This document shows positions 1 through 13,427 of a stretch of DNA of 64,000 nucleotides, one piece after another (the stretch's first letter is position 1; every line of letters starts with the position of its first letter). The notes beneath the pieces are model-generated. The model worked only from the letters and a program-made list of their open reading frames with translations, was not told the DNA's origin and did no database searches. The position numbers were made by a program, and so were the translations under genes. Origin of the DNA: Cylindrodendrum hubeiense (taxonomy: Eukaryota; Ascomycota; Sordariomycetes; Hypocreales; Nectriaceae); NCBI GenBank assembly GCA_014621425.1, contig JAANBB010000018.1, positions 62,001-126,000 on the forward strand, read 5' to 3'.

Positions 1-1547
1 CCAGAAAATAGCGCTATCCAGAGCTTGGTAGACAATCTGTTAGCCTGAAACCTTCAACTGGCTTCGTTGATGTGTTTTCTGACATCAGTTCAATTCAATC
101 ACTACTTGCATTGAGTGGACGCAGAATACTACAGTAATTAATCCCAGAAAGGAGTCAGCATATTGGGATCTGTTGGGTACTCAGGAATCAACGCATTGTG
201 AGGTAGTGCGGGTGGACAACCATAGTAATTATGTCTTGGTCATGTTTGACGCTTTATGTTTATGAAAACGCAATCTTGAAATGATAGTCTTCGATCGAAG
301 GACCTTGTTGGCATCATGAGGCACAGATGTCACTCAACTGTGCTGGCAACCTTTGGAGAAGAAACACTACATATAAATATCCTTGTAATCTCTTATCAGA
401 ATAATCCACATTCCACCTAAATATCACTAAATCAGAGTGCATCCCAACTATCCCCAAACAACCTTCAAATGGCATTTTCACTATCATCAATTTGGGCTGT
501 AAGAGCGGGCATCCCATAATGGGGCTGCTCTGACCTATCTACGACCTTGCCATAATACCCATGTCCAGGTGTTAGATTCAGTCATATTGCCGTAATTGAT
601 TGGAAAGCTGTTACATTGTAACAGCGCTACCTTTTTTGGCGTCCTGGTCTATCCGACAGCAGGCTCGATCACATGTACTACCACGTGACATCACCGCTAA
701 TCGGATCCGAGTGCGCGTGGAGACGAGTTCAGAAACTTCGTTTCAACCACGAGAATTGCCTGTGCCGCAATATACACGCAGAGCGATATACACGATAAGC
801 GCCTAAGGATTTTCTTCTTGCAACGATCTATACTTCTATCAAGTAAATAGAAAGCTCGCTAAACTTCCTAATGGTAGTGTAACAACTCGTCTGATAAAAG
901 TTTGGGTTTACTGACAATATTCAAGGAGGTCCTTCCATTCAGTCAAGAGGCTTTTGACCAGGCCACGTTGGAGGAAAATGAGGGAGAGATTAAGGGGATT
1001 GGTCAAGAGATTCACTGGAAGCAATGCGACCGTGCATTTCAGAGAAAGGTGGTAGGGGGTGTGTGGTTTGGTATGCCAAAGGAAGGAGGGTGCGTAAAGG
1101 TCACAGCAGGCAATTCTGTTTATTTCGTCAGAGGGACAAACGGCGAGGTCAGAAGAGGATCTTGAGTCCGCATTTAATCTAGCGTAAATAAGTAATGAAA
1201 ACCACTTGCATCCTACCCTGACAGCTACTTCGGCAGTGGTCTTGTCTCCAAAGTCGGTGGTGAAACGGGCGTAAGTCAGGTCTACCTGTCAAAGATGTCG
1301 ATTAAATATTTAACCTCGATAGCTGTCTGTAATATTTAGCATACCGGTGATGTGTGAGTATTGTGGAACTGTGCCTGACGAATTGCTATGCACTGTAATA
1401 GTTGGCTGTACAGTATTGATCTGGCAAGAAATTGTGGGCTATACCAAAGGTGTGATTCGCTTCGTTCTTGTCCTCCTGTCCTAACTTTAAGCCAACAGCT
1501 CAGTGCTCGTGTAACTATTACAATACCTGATTGGACATCTTACTGAT
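1..1547. other. Intergenic, no supported gene
   Basis: I see no coding region here that I can support. The longest open frames (for example 902-1165, plus strand) start at non-ATG codons, lack recognisable motifs and are not extended by splicing. The right end of the stretch is the 3' flank of the minus-strand P450 gene. Confidence 0.5.
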
Positions 1548-3340
1548 TTAAGATACGAACAACCATTTTATCAACTCCCAGCCCTTTCTCTTCTGAATTC
1601 GGACCCCAAATCCTTGGCCGTTATTGACTGGTTTGCCTGCCGCTTCAGAAAAACTGCATTTCAGCTTAACTGGAACCTTGAAGTCTGCGGGATCCTGGTC
1701 GAACGGCAAGACATCAAACCCCAGCAATAGACAAATCACAAACCCCAAATTCTCTGCAAAAGCAAAGTTCCGCCCGGGGCACAGATTTCGTCCGCCGCCA
1801 AAGGGAATAAATGCCAATCGTTTTGCTTTTTCGGAATGACCATTCTCTTTCCCAACCTTCTCAATAAATCTTCGAGGGTCAAATTCCTCTGCGTTGTCGC
1901 CCCAAACATGCTTCAGACTGTGAAGAACCTCGCCGGACATCTGTACGTTAAGACCCTTCTTCAGCAGATACGAATTGCCTTTAGCGTCCGAGACGGTCGT
2001 ATCCTCCAATACTCTGCGATTACCCACAGCCTGATTAGAGAGCCGTATGGCCTCACGGTAGCAGCTAACAAGCAGTGGGCACTTCTGCTCCAAAGTTGTG
2101 ATATCGATGGTGACCTCGTTTTCAGCGCCATGTTGTATCACCGGTGACGCCTCGTTTCTCAACTGTATCATGAGATCGGGTCGTGTAAATACTTGTGCCA
2201 TGAACCAAAATAATGTAGGAACGGTGTTCGCCGTCCCGACATGCAGCAAGGCAAGCTCAAAGTTGCCAATCTCTTTGCCGGTAATGCCGTAATGGCGAAG
2301 CATGTTTGCTCGACTCTTCACGATCTGGGCTGCGTCTTCATGATAATCCTTTTCTGCGCTATAGTATTCTCCTAGGGAAACTTGCAGCCTGGCCCTTGCA
2401 TTGTAAGCTGCGCGTGCTGTTATGGATGGGAAAACATTCAACAACAACATCGGCAAGCCGCGCTCAAAGGTCCTAGCAAATAGTCAGTCTTCCGTTAGGC
2501 CATTGGCAAATATTTATAACTATTAGGAGTCTCCGCACCAAAGATCTTCAATCAGGCTAGAGTGCTCTTTAATGGGATTGTCGGGTCCGTATAGGGCTTC
2601 CGTGGTTGCCATTGTCATCAGGTCCCGCACCCAGAGGTAGAGATTTGGGACTTTCAACGGCTCGTCGCCGCTGCCAATGGCACCTAGCTGCTTCGAAACA
2701 TAATTCAGAGCATTGGCATTCATTCGATGCAGGTGGTCGCCTGTCATTGCGGGGTGAATCACGGAGAAGAAATCAGGCACGAGGTTAGTTTCCTTGATAA
2801 TCTTGAACATCTCGTTGGAGAATGCGAGCTCTCTCTGCGCAAATTCCACAGCAAATGGCTCGAAGGATAGTCTCTTGTTGCGATATGCGGACTGGATTAT
2901 GGCGGGGTCGAATATGACGTATAGCTTGCCGTTGAGAATAGGCAGAGTGGCAATCTGCTCGCGCGTCGTGTCACTAGGCGTTATGCATCAGCTCAGGCTT
3001 GGGGTATGTGAGTACCAATCGTAGCTTTCAGACTCTTTCGCCTGCCTCGTACTTACTAGAGTATCTTGATGTATCCGCCCTGGTGTTTAATAAGCCCGAT
3101 CAAGTGTCCAATGACTGGAATGCTAGGTTTAAGCAGAGGGGGTTCCCGATCGTCGGTAGATGGAGAAAAGAGCTTGTGCAAGACGACCGCCGAGATAAGC
3201 ACGCACAGGGCCGCCAGGTATCCTGTTTTTGACTGCTTGTAGTCGTCCATCACAAAGGCTAGGAAGCTCTGAGACGCCGATGTTGCATTCTCTGCCATAG
3301 TCTCAACAAGGCTCTGCGTTCGGTGATTGAGGTCCGCCAT
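1548..3340 (-). CDS. Cytochrome P450 monooxygenase (CYP7/CYP8-like fungal type)
   Basis: A three-exon P450 of 547 residues: exons 3340-3057, 2973-2539 and 2472-1548, with introns of 83 and 66 nt. The N-terminus has a membrane anchor at about residues 40-58, so the enzyme should sit in the ER membrane. The I-helix reads HVGTANT. The K-helix ExxR is present as REAIR. The heme loop is FGGGRNLCPG near the C-terminus, with the ligand cysteine intact. Length fits microsomal fungal P450s. The heme-region wording and extended K-helix resemble fungal proteins annotated as cholesterol 7-alpha-hydroxylase or prostacyclin-synthase-like; that is recall, and the substrate is unknown. The first ATG is used. 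The gene stands alone, with no obvious partner reductase or backbone enzyme nearby. The intron 2 donor is GTGCGG, weaker than usual but the only one that keeps phase. Confidence 0.88.
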
Positions 3341-5326
3341 TGGAGGGCAATTGAAACGGAGTCAGTAAAGGTTTGGGAGAAGACAGACATTCAAATGTGC
3401 AGCGGGAATTTGGAGAGTATACCTGGTCTTCGCCTAACATCCGCCAGGTACGGATTAGATAGATCATGATGATGAGGTGAGATTTTAGCGCGACGGTACA
3501 TCTTCGCCTACAACACCTGTGGTAGAATGATTAGCTAGCAGCAAAGGCGATTCGTCAATGTGGTACTTCGGTAGCTGTCTTGCATCTACGGGCATTGGCG
3601 CTAGGCTGGATTGGCTCACATGGCACGATACGGCTTATGAATGGTAAGATGAATAATCTTGTTGGATGAAAATGTTACTTCGCTGACAGGGTCTAATTAT
3701 GCCCCTGATGCCAGGATTGAGTCTTTTTGCCCATTCATACCCACCACGATTGGTTTCCTACTAAAAAAGCGACTTGAGTGATGAAAGGTCTTCGAGTATC
3801 ATGAGAGTTAATTGAGTACGTCCAACATGTCAATCCAAGTTTACCGGATCACTGAATGACACAGTAAAAAAGATCACTGTCCGCTATGCCTACACCTTAC
3901 TTTTACATAACTATTTTAATTTAAGCCAGGAGAATGGAACAAATCGACAGTCATCTATTGCAGCTCCTCCATCAATGGACGTGAAAGATAATTAAACTAT
4001 TATGTATCAACTCTGTCGATATTACGGCAACGTCTATACTAGGTCTCTGATACGTAGAACCTACGGTAATATATTTGTATGAACAGGAAACTAGGTTAAG
4101 TAATACATAATTAGTATGAATGCACGTGCAAGCTCAATCAAAACATTTGAGTGTTAGCGTAAAGCATCCGCCCCATCACAGCCAAGTAAAGCTTACATTT
4201 GCTACGAGCAACGCCTTTAGGTTTCTAATGACATAGCGTTCAAAGGCTAACAAATTATGTTTCATATATGATGTTAAGATATGGTAGTTAATATGATATC
4301 TTTCATTCCATAGGGTTGGGGTTACATCTAGCGGGCATAAAACTGGGGTTTACTACATCTCATTCGCACAGCATCGTCTGTAATATACTGTTGAATCTAT
4401 TATGGATATGTCACTGAGGCAGATTGTTGTCAAACGGATTATCTGGACCACCATAGCACTATGCACTAGTGGAGCGATCATTCCATTTGCCGTAGTAGCT
4501 GTGCGACAACTCCTAAGGAGAAGCCGCTCCTGCACAAAATGATCTTGGCCCATACAACGTGTAAGAACAGTTCCTACGACTTATTTGCATACCTACCTGC
4601 CACGGGGAGTTCCAAGCTTGAATTGCGAACATGTCATTGAGTGCTGGGTTGTTACGGAGCTAGCTTCACGGTAGCAGAGGACGCTATGAGGATTTATCGC
4701 AAGTTTGAAGTGTGTAAGTAGCCCACCAGTATGTCATTTTGACCCGGAAATAGCTTCATGTTTGTCTCTGCCCTGTAGGGTATCTGCAAATTTAAATCAA
4801 CTTCAATCAAGGACTGCATGCTAAGTCTTCCTATATCACTGTCAATTTATCATGCCAGGATAACAATGCCAGTCAGGGTATGGATTGAGCGTTCGGCAAG
4901 ACGTTGTCCCGCTCCGTATTCGACGCGCCTCTCATATGACTAAGACCTCCTGTCAGTGGCGAACAATCAATACTCGATGCTATGCCACGTAGTTTTGTGG
5001 TGGCGTGATTTAACCGATGATTGGACCCAATAGGAAGCCTCAGAGTGACGATTATTATGTGACTGGTCGCCACGTTCGCGTTGACGTGTATCGTCGAGAC
5101 AACGGTGCACCTCACCGCTTGTTTCGACTTTCTCAAGTGCGTACCTCACTGGTGGATGATCGTCCGCTATGTGGGTCGCGTTGGGTTCGCAGTGCTTTAG
5201 TAGATCTGCATGCATGCCTGGGCCCCATATCTCGGTTGGATGATCGGGCAGCTGAAGTGAGTCAAAAAGAACAAAAGAGGCACCGACGAAAAACCCAAGT
5301 ATTGATTCTCAAGTATTGAGTCAGAT
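3341..5326. other. Long intergenic, AT-leaning, no supported gene
   Basis: Nearly 2 kb between the divergent P450 and the downstream unknown gene. Short overlapping ORFs at about 4350-5320 on both strands have no motifs, no consistent splice joins and often no ATG. The left end is the P450 promoter. Nothing else can be supported. Confidence 0.5.
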
Positions 5327-7641
5327 ATGGAAACCATGTATGGGAATGGCATCACCGAGCTGGGTGTTCCTCGGCTCATCGAGTCGACGTCGATGCTGTA
5401 CAAGACCCTTGACGACCACTTGGCTGGCGGTGTGTATCTGGATACACCTAAGGAGCTGCGTGATGAAGTCGCGGTGTGGATGAATCTCTTGGAAAGAATC
5501 AACCAGGTGCAAACACCAGGTAATGGTTTGGAGAACAAACTCCATGGAGGCCAAATCCTTTGCAGTAAATATGCTACCACGCTATTCGACATCAACCTCC
5601 ACCTTGAGATCTCCCAGACATCCATGGACCCGGAAAAGAGCTCATGGGCGAGAGATGAATTGTACACGCTTCGACAGTCGCTTGAAGAGCAGCGCGGTGA
5701 GGTGGAAAAATGGCTGACAGAAGCGAAGTAAGGAACTCCATTCTAAGAATGCTTGTTCTAACATGGTGCAGGGCTGTGCCAATCCACTCGGATGGGAATG
5801 CTGTACAAGAAACATATCTCCACCATCAACCTCTGGACCTCCATATTGGTGCCATTTTGAGAGATGCGCCAAGATACCAGCCGCGAGACTTTTGGGAAGA
5901 TACAGAGCCAACCTTTCAATATGGGTCTCATGATCAACAGACCCGGGACCGTGTGCAAGGGGTTACGGAACAGCAACCCAGAGATACTACGTCGACAGCG
6001 AAGGATGTGCACCAACTAGCCGGAACTTTTCAACAGCAGTCTTTGCATGCACAGATGATGGAAAAGGTCAAATCTATTGCAACTGGGATGGAGGAGATGG
6101 GTCTTCACCTGCACAACCTCAACAAACCCGATATCCCGGCCAAGGAATCAACACAATGTCGAGAGCTCCTAACGACGCTCTTTGACCAGACCAAGGAGGA
6201 CTTCTGGGTGTTCCTGCAGGATTTCCATGACCTTGGATCCCAAATAGCAAATGAGAACGACAAGACAGAGAATTTGGGTAACACTCCCACTAAAAGTAAG
6301 TGAGTGTTCGTTTTAGAAAGACTCATACTAATAACAGCTGTTTCAGACAAGCTTGAAACATTTGATAACAGCACCCAAACTGAACGGAATGACTTTGAAG
6401 TGAACGAGTCTTTCGACACTTCAAAGAATGCCTACGAGGAACAGCAACTATACCGGACAAGGGATTCCCGAACTGATAGTCGAACCGTCGGCGCAGCATT
6501 TCCTGGCAATCCACAGAACGGCACTCAAACTCCTGTTACAGCATCTACACTTGAAACCTTCCTTAAGGCGCTCCCCGAAACATTTTCACCGTCTCACACC
6601 GTCAGCGATCGAGAAAGCGAAGCCCTGGTCCTAAGGTATCCTTCATTTATAGGCTTAGACACCATATCAAAGTCCATCATCGAAAAAGACACAAGACATA
6701 CCACGAAGCTCTTTTCTCGACTTGTGAGCGGGTCTTTGATCAAAACCAGCTTGGAGCTGGGTGTGATGGAGGTCGAGGGTCACGACTGGGTGTCTCGATT
6801 CTGCGATGCTCATCGTTATCTCAATGGAATTCTGATGGCTATTACCGTTCCAAAGGACCTGTTCATGTGGCACACACAACACTTCCCAGTGGACTCGGAC
6901 ACTTGGACCAAGGGAGCCCTGGTCAGAACTATGTCCATCGTGACAGAATCTCCTCGTTATCTACACTCGTATCCATTGCGCCATGGCCGGAGCTTACCAT
7001 CGGGCAAGCCAAGCCTCCTTTTGCATTGGAACCTTGAAGATATCCGGGAACCACACGCCTCAGCACGGTTCAAGGAGCTGGTGCAGGTTGGAGGTGAGCT
7101 GCAGAAGAGGATTGGAGCTTTCTCCTACAAGCAGATGGTTGTTTGCATCACGATCCCGTGGTGGATATGCTACAAGGACACTTCTGGAGAACGGAAACAG
7201 GCAATGGAGTTTTTAGAAAGAATGGGGATTGTGGGAGCGATACCGGTAAATGAAAAGTCCGAGGATGGAGTTCGGAAAACGCTATGGTGCCCGTCACGGA
7301 TCAAAGTGGGCGCATCGTACCAGAGCGTGCACGCATTCCTTCAAGAGGTAAGTTCCGCTAGCCCTGGAGACGTGAGCGACTGACTGACTTTTTAGACCAC
7401 ATTTGCCGGGTCGCCGGAATTGGAGCCTGCGATTCCAGCCACGCCCACACGATTCGTCGTTGTCACAGTTCGAAAAGGACATGTGCACGACTGGGTGGAC
7501 TCTGTACAGTGCGCTCTTGGGATGGACAGCAAGAGCCTCCGGTATTCGGTCCCAACTGAAGAGGCTATCAGCTTTAGCCAGCTGAACAGATTTTATCGAA
7601 ATGGCGGGAACCCAGATCCCGAGCCATCCAAAAAAGTGTAA
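5327..7641 (+). CDS. Hypothetical protein, 723 aa, four exons
   Basis: Exons 5327-5727, 5772-6295, 6347-7347 and 7396-7641 join in phase (2172 nt). All three introns have GTAAG donors and YAG acceptors, so the model is strong although I do not recognise the family. Residues 1-135 are helical and charged. The middle is glutamine- and serine-rich and probably disordered. The C-terminal half (about residues 330-700) looks globular, with Trp/His-rich stretches such as VPKDLFMWHTQHF and ITIPWWICYK. No signal peptide or membrane helix is apparent. The start ATG at 5327 is the first in frame after an upstream stop. Neighbours give no functional hint. Confidence 0.7.
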
Positions 7642-8826
7642 CAGATAGATCATGAATGCAGGATACTAGCTTGTTTTGTTTGTTTTTTAGTATAATTTTC
7701 ACATCACTCGATGACCAAACCTGGGTGTGGCGTTCACATGTTGTGTCGAGTTTCCTACCGCGACGCTTCACATCACGACATGCTATCCTATAACATATAT
7801 TCCCTAACTCTAATCTCCTGGCGGCAGACTCGCTGGTGGTTTGTGAAGTGGTCCCCATGCGTGGTGAGAACGTGGTGAGATACCACATTAGAGCAACGAG
7901 GAATAGCAGTGGAAATCTGGAGTCATCAGGGATCAAGCAATGACGGCTTCGGCTCTCATGGACCATGTGTAAACTTGGTAGTGTGCTCACTTTGGGCATT
8001 TCCGTTCACTATTCGATTACTAAATCCGAATTGTGCGCGTGTTTAACATCATTGCAGTGCCTTTGTGACTACGGCCAGCCCCAGTCACCTATTTGCTTAC
8101 CACCCTTTTCCAGCATCAAACAAACAACCACACACCCACACGCTGCATCACACCGCCCATATCACTAAAACTCAACCAAAGATGGTAAGACGACTGGTCA
8201 GCTCACGGAGCAGACGAGCGACGGCCTACAGTAGGCGACGGGTTACGAGAAATACGACCAGTAACTAGGAAGATAGCCAAGTTCCTGTCAATCTATCCAC
8301 ATGCTAGGCCAGACAATGGCCATCAGAGCTGTCACCTAATTCCGGTCAATCTACATGGTCAATGCTAAGCGTGGCTTCAAGGGTAGTCCATATGCTAGTT
8401 TTGATGGATTCACCTGTGATGGGTGTAGAAGCCCCAATCTTTGGCACTAGATAGTTATGCATTGTCAAGCCCCAACTTACGGCATTATGTCTTACAGTAG
8501 GTGGGTACAGTCAAATAGGGGTATCGACTACCTATTAAATAGAGTTAGTTTGACTATGTTTAATTACAATAAGTCGAACACAGGACATTAACGTCGAGCT
8601 TGTCACTCGTGAGCCCACGTGACTGTTTCTGCCAGTCGTCACCGCCCTGTTCCGGCCTTGGTCAGAACAATTAACATTAAATCGCAACACAGTTTCTAAT
8701 AAATTCTCATGTACTACTAACTCTCTTACACAAGCAATCAAGAATCCATCCAGCTTAACACCACATGGGCTTAACCGTGGAGTTCGCTATTGTCTGATTC
8801 CCGAGATCTTTTATCAACTCTATCAT
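7642..8826. other. Intergenic with an orphan gene-start-like sequence
   Basis: No complete gene found. Around 8085-8190 the sequence is C/CA-rich like the 5' leader of a highly expressed gene and ends with an ATG at 8182 immediately followed by GTAAGA, the layout seen when a start codon alone forms a first exon. I cannot find a matching second exon downstream, so this may be a relic or chance. Confidence 0.35.
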
Positions 8827-11174
8827 ATGCTCCAAATGCCGTTAGCAGACAGGTAGGGGTCTAATAACAAATAACATGAAGTTTACCTTGGATTAACCCA
8901 AAATATAGATCTCTATCAGCGTGTCTTCGCTGTCGCAAACAAAAGCTCAAGTCAGTCTCAATCACTCACCAGCCTATTTTCTGTGCCTCATAATAGTTGA
9001 CACTGTATTAACGCGAATTACTCCAGATGTGGAGGGCCCGATCGCGTTCCGTGTGAAAGGTGCTGCGCGAGCAATGCGGAATGTATATTTGTTGCACCCA
9101 GAACAGCGCAGGTTCCAGTTAATTCTGCCCGTGAGCGACAACACCGCATGGCACATTCTCGGTACGCTATTCTCCATTGGAACCTTTAACGACACGATCC
9201 TGATCTTAGCAGTAACAAGGTAACTCAGCTTGAGGAACGGCTGAATCTCTTAGAACAGGAGCTACGGGCTGAGATCAGGGAGCTCAAACAACAAAACACA
9301 CGGCGATCACGAATAGAAGATGATGGCAATCTACACATTAGCCCTTTGGGAGGAGCTCCTGAAGGAAGTCACCACGTCATATCTCTCCCACATACAGAAC
9401 ATTCCCCAGTGGAATTCGCTTCAGGGGTTGGTATTGACAATCACGAGGCTATCTCCAGCTCCGACATTGTGTCTAAAGGGCTAGTCAGTGAGGATGACTG
9501 GGATGCGCTATACTCTTTGTGAGCTGATCATTCTCGACATTGTTGCGGGTATGTCGGTCTTGACTAACCTAAACCCCCCTCAAATCACAGTTATTACCAG
9601 CATTGCCGTACCGTCATTGGGTTCTTTGATGACCAGCTATACCCTCCCGCGGCTATAATGAAACAACATCCCTTGCTATCGGCCGTGGTGTGCAGCATCG
9701 CAGCTAGGGCCATCAAACCAGAGATTTATCGATCCCTGGTAACACATGCTGAACTTCTCATAATGCAGACGTTTCGGGGGCCCCCGCCAGACTTGAAATC
9801 TGTCATTGCTATTACACTTTTCATGGCTTGGGCCGGAAGCGCCCGCCTTTTAAGCTACGCTGTCTCCATTGCAGGGGAATTGAAATTGAATGAAGCAGCA
9901 CTGCACCTGTCCGAGAACCCGGCCAACCTCGACGAGGCGAAGCTTGAGCACGCAAGAATCTGGTTCACTCTATGCTGTTTTGACTTGCAGTTGGTTTCTC
10001 CCTGGACTCCTGTGATGAAATCAATTGCTGAACGATGCTAATAACTACCCTTACTGTCTATTAGGATCAACCTTAGTCAACCACACGCCATTGACCAGAT
10101 AAAAGAATACATTCCACTCGCTAAGAACCTTTTAGCCTCACCATTTTCCCGGCTAGTGGACCACCGTATCTGCGCATTAATCGAATTGTTGGGCATTTCT
10201 GGTTGGTTAACCTCTTCCACGAATATCCTCTAATTGGTGACGTGAAGGCTCATGCAAGTTTTAGTCGATGTGAAGCATATATTACACAGCTCTGACTTGC
10301 AGATACGGCCGCTCCAGTCCGAGGTAGCAGACCATCTCAATATGTTCGACCAAAGAGCAGATGCATTGTTTCACGAATTAAATAACAAACTGGATCCCCT
10401 GTACCAGACCTTCAGCAAGCGACAAGATGCTAACCGGTTCATGGTTCCGTATACGTACATCAAGATGTGAGCATATTCAATTCCCCGAGCGCGTTAGTTC
10501 CATGGTACATGGCCAATATACTTACCATGACGCTACTCACCATCCCCAGATTCATCAATGGGCTAGCTTTGAGTAGCACAGATGTTTTTGCCGGTGGGCA
10601 ATTTGATGAGGCACGATTCGTCTTTATTCAAAGAGCCATGGACAGTGCAAGCCTCCTAATTCAGACCGTCGTGGAGTCCGAGACTTTTACCAGACAGTTG
10701 CAGTATACCATCGTAAGACCTTGTTGACATGACCCAAATTCACAGGAAAATAACAAATCGTCAGGATTATAATGGAAGAGCGTTGTACCAAGCAAGCAAC
10801 TTTTTGAACAAGGCTATATCCGCTACATACCAACATCTTGATTGCACGAAATACTTGGCCTCGCTGCGCAAAACCTCCCAGCTATTCGACAAAGCCGGCG
10901 CCACCGAAGCGGCCAAAGATATAAGAGAGGATCAGGAAAACCTGATGATCATGACGGAAACGCAACTTTCACCAGAAGACTACCAAAGCCTCGAGGAAAA
11001 TCTTGGGGTCGACCTTTTTGATATTCCCGAATTTATGCACAACTTGGTGAGTGGAGGCTTACGTTTGTGCCTACTCTGACTATAACAGTACCTCAAGCGA
11101 GAATAATATTAACCTTATAACAGGCGTCATTTGACGAATTCCCTACAATAGGTTTCTTCAATCCATCGAAGTGA
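8827..11174 (+). CDS. Zn2Cys6 (Gal4-type) transcription factor, ten exons
   Basis: A fungal binuclear-cluster regulator of 581 residues, split into many exons: 8827-8852, 8909-8950, 9027-9161, 9210-9518, 9591-9989, 10065-10201, 10265-10466, 10550-10712, 10765-11046 and 11124-11174 (1746 nt). The zinc cluster is created only by splicing exons 2 and 3. It reads CLRCRKQKLKC followed by CERCCASNAEC: six cysteines with C-x2-C-x6-C-x7-C-x2-C-x6-C spacing. A short linker leads to a leucine/glutamate heptad segment (about residues 68-90) typical of the dimerisation coil. The middle holds the fungal-specific regulatory region (around FDLQ and the following helices). Two donors (GTTGGT, twice) are non-consensus, so exon 5/6 and 6/7 joins are the least certain. 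It should act in the nucleus. It lies 147 bp from the convergent M20 hydrolase gene; whether it regulates the cluster to its right is not known. Confidence 0.8.
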
Positions 11175-11320
11175 GGGCCCTCAAGGTTCTATCCTCCTTG
11201 TGATCGAACATGCATACTTGCTACTCTGATGCTTTTTATGGGGCTTACGTGCGAATTTGGGGTAATCATTGAATATTTGTTTAAGGAGATTTTCTTTGTC
11301 TAGAGTTCATGTATTTTGTT

Positions 11321-12700
11321 CTACATTACAAAGTCCGCTGCAGCGCGAGCGGCTATATCGGAATCTACCAATAATTTAAAGCATAACATCGCAAGACCCT
11401 TTCCAGCTCTGATTGCAGCATCGTGTGCTTCGGTAGTTGCTGATGCCGTGGCGAAATCTCGGTGATGAACAGGAACCCCCCGCGGGGTAGGGATACCGAA
11501 GATACCGTGTAAGCTGGGCACAGCGTGCGAGACATTTCCTAGATTGGCTAAGTTAGCCAAAAGTTGCACACTGCCTGTCGAGTCTTCGTCGTGAAGAGCG
11601 AAATCCTACCCATATCTGTGCCCGCTGATGAGTGTTGGTCCTCCAAAAACTGAATTTTCTCGCCCAAGAGACCCATCTCGTGTATATATTCTTCACAAAG
11701 CGTATTATTTACTCGTAGCTCGATGTAGGGCGAAGATCTGATAAAAAGCACAAGTCATTAGCAAGGGATAGCCGACGAAATATGTTGCCAAGGTAAGGGG
11801 AATCGATAGGGCTTACGGAATAAAATTGACGGTACACCCGGCGGCACGAGCGGCACCATTGATGCATTCCTTAACCTGTGCATACAAGCTGTCCACGCGC
11901 GCGATGGACAAGCTGCGCAGTCCCCAGTTCATACGTGTGTAGTCAGGGATGATGTTGGGCTGCTTGCCGCCGTCCTCGATAACGGACTGCACCCGGTCGT
12001 CGGGGCGGATCTGTTGCCGAAGCATGGAAACGGACATGTAGGCTCCTACGGCCGCATCGAGGGCGTTGACGCCGTTCCAGGGTTCCTGGCCGGCGTGGGC
12101 ATTTTTGCCGAAGAACTCGACCTGGAAGCGGCGCGACGCGAGGGTGCGGAAGCCGGCTACGCCCGTCCAACCATCCTTGAGCTGGTGTAACGGTAGAGCG
12201 TGGCACATGATGGCAGCGGCCACGACGGACCCATCATCTCCCTCTGTCTTGGTGAAAGCGCCAGCCTCCAGAAGCTTCACCTTGCCGCCACCGCCCTCCT
12301 CTGCAGGCGTGCCCAGGACGCGTACCCGCCCAGCCACGCCGAGTTCTTTCAGGGCGCGCGCAGCTCCCACAGCAGCAGCCACCGACGACGTTGCGATCAA
12401 GTTGTGGCCGCAGCCATGACCCATGCCCGGGAGTGCGTCGTACTCGGCGCAAATGATCACCAGGCGCCCGCCAGACCCGGCTTCAGCCTCGAAGGCCGTG
12501 TCAATGCCGTACGCATGGCGGGTGATCTTGAACCCTCGTGACTCCAGGTAGTCGCAGAGCGTAGCGTGGGCAAAAGTCTCCTCATAACAGAGTTCTGGGT
12601 GGGAGTGAATCGCTTCGTTCAGGGTAGCCAACCCTGTGTTGGCCTCGTCGATGGCCACCGCAGTAACCTTTCGGGCGCAGTCCACGAGGCTGGTCAACAT
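11321..12700 (-). CDS. M20-family amidohydrolase/peptidase (copy 1)
   Basis: A metal-dependent hydrolase of 409 residues, exons 12700-11817, 11737-11610 and 11538-11321. Family marks are the metal site CAEYDALPGMGHGCGHN, the catalytic acidic pair in PAEEGGGGK, and downstream histidines in MCHALP and NAHAG (dimerisation/lid domain). This matches the M20 amidohydrolases related to ACY1L2/PM20D2, which cleave amide bonds of N-acyl amino acids or dipeptides. No signal peptide is visible, so cytosolic action is likely. A second member lies at 23566-24929 on the other strand; the two are similar across the metal and dimerisation regions but clearly diverged. It is divergent from the Dal5-type carrier at 13428, suggesting import followed by hydrolysis. 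GC content of the coding part is markedly higher than in copy 2. Confidence 0.9.
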
Positions 12701-13427
12701 CGTTTTTGATTAATGAAGAGCGCTTTTTTAACAATAAGATTAAATGAAAAGAAAGCAGAAGAAAAAACACCGTGAATTGATTGACACTGGTGTCCCCTAA
12801 AGTCGTCGGCTGGAAAATGAAGGAACGAAGGGGATGCTTCGGAACTGGGTCAAGTCTACCAAGTGTTCAAATGATAGTGGCGTCGTCCTGCTCGTCCTGG
12901 AATATTGGAAGAAATGGGAGTCGTTTGAATTTTGCCCAGCAATTTCCCTTCGACAATTTCAGTCGCAACCGAAGCCGATCTACTTGAGCTTGGCCGAACC
13001 CCGCATACTCCGGGGAATGTCTCGTGTTAGTTCCCCTATCATAGGTCGCTTAAAAGGCTAGCGATTCAGGTACGGGTTGGACTATCTACTTCTAGCTAGT
13101 GTGATGTTCTAGATTGGCTTAGTTTGGCTCACTCGGTTCACTCGGTCGGCCCGAGCAAAAGAAATGCACAAGCCGATCCGACACTAGTTACGCGTCAAAC
13201 CTGGGGTTATCAAGGTTCTACCCCGGTTCCCCCAGACAATATAAAGGGTATAATACCCTCATTGCAGTCAAAGCGACAAGTTTCGTTTCAATGCGCTGCT
13301 ACAACCTCCCTACCTATTAAGAGTGCAGAGTGAGCTTTGAAAGAATTTCCCAGACACTCCAGAGTGGAATAAGATCTCACTCGCTGACTGTTCTTTCCTC
13401 TTTTTCCAAAAACAACTGAGGGCAACC
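12701..13427. promoter_or_regulatory. Shared divergent promoter of M20 copy 1 and MFS carrier
   Basis: A 727-bp stretch between two divergent starts. It holds a GGTCGG-rich segment around 13128-13150 with a CGG-N5-CCG arrangement (CTCGGTCGGCCCGAG), the kind of site Zn2Cys6 dimers bind. No gene is supported in it. Confidence 0.4.

Noticed and set aside
902..1165. 87-codon plus-strand frame
   Set aside because: It starts at TTG, has no motif and no splice continuation.
11943..12541. Several long frames on both strands over the M20 copy 1 gene
   Set aside because: They are GC-rich shadows of the real minus-strand exon, which carries all family motifs.
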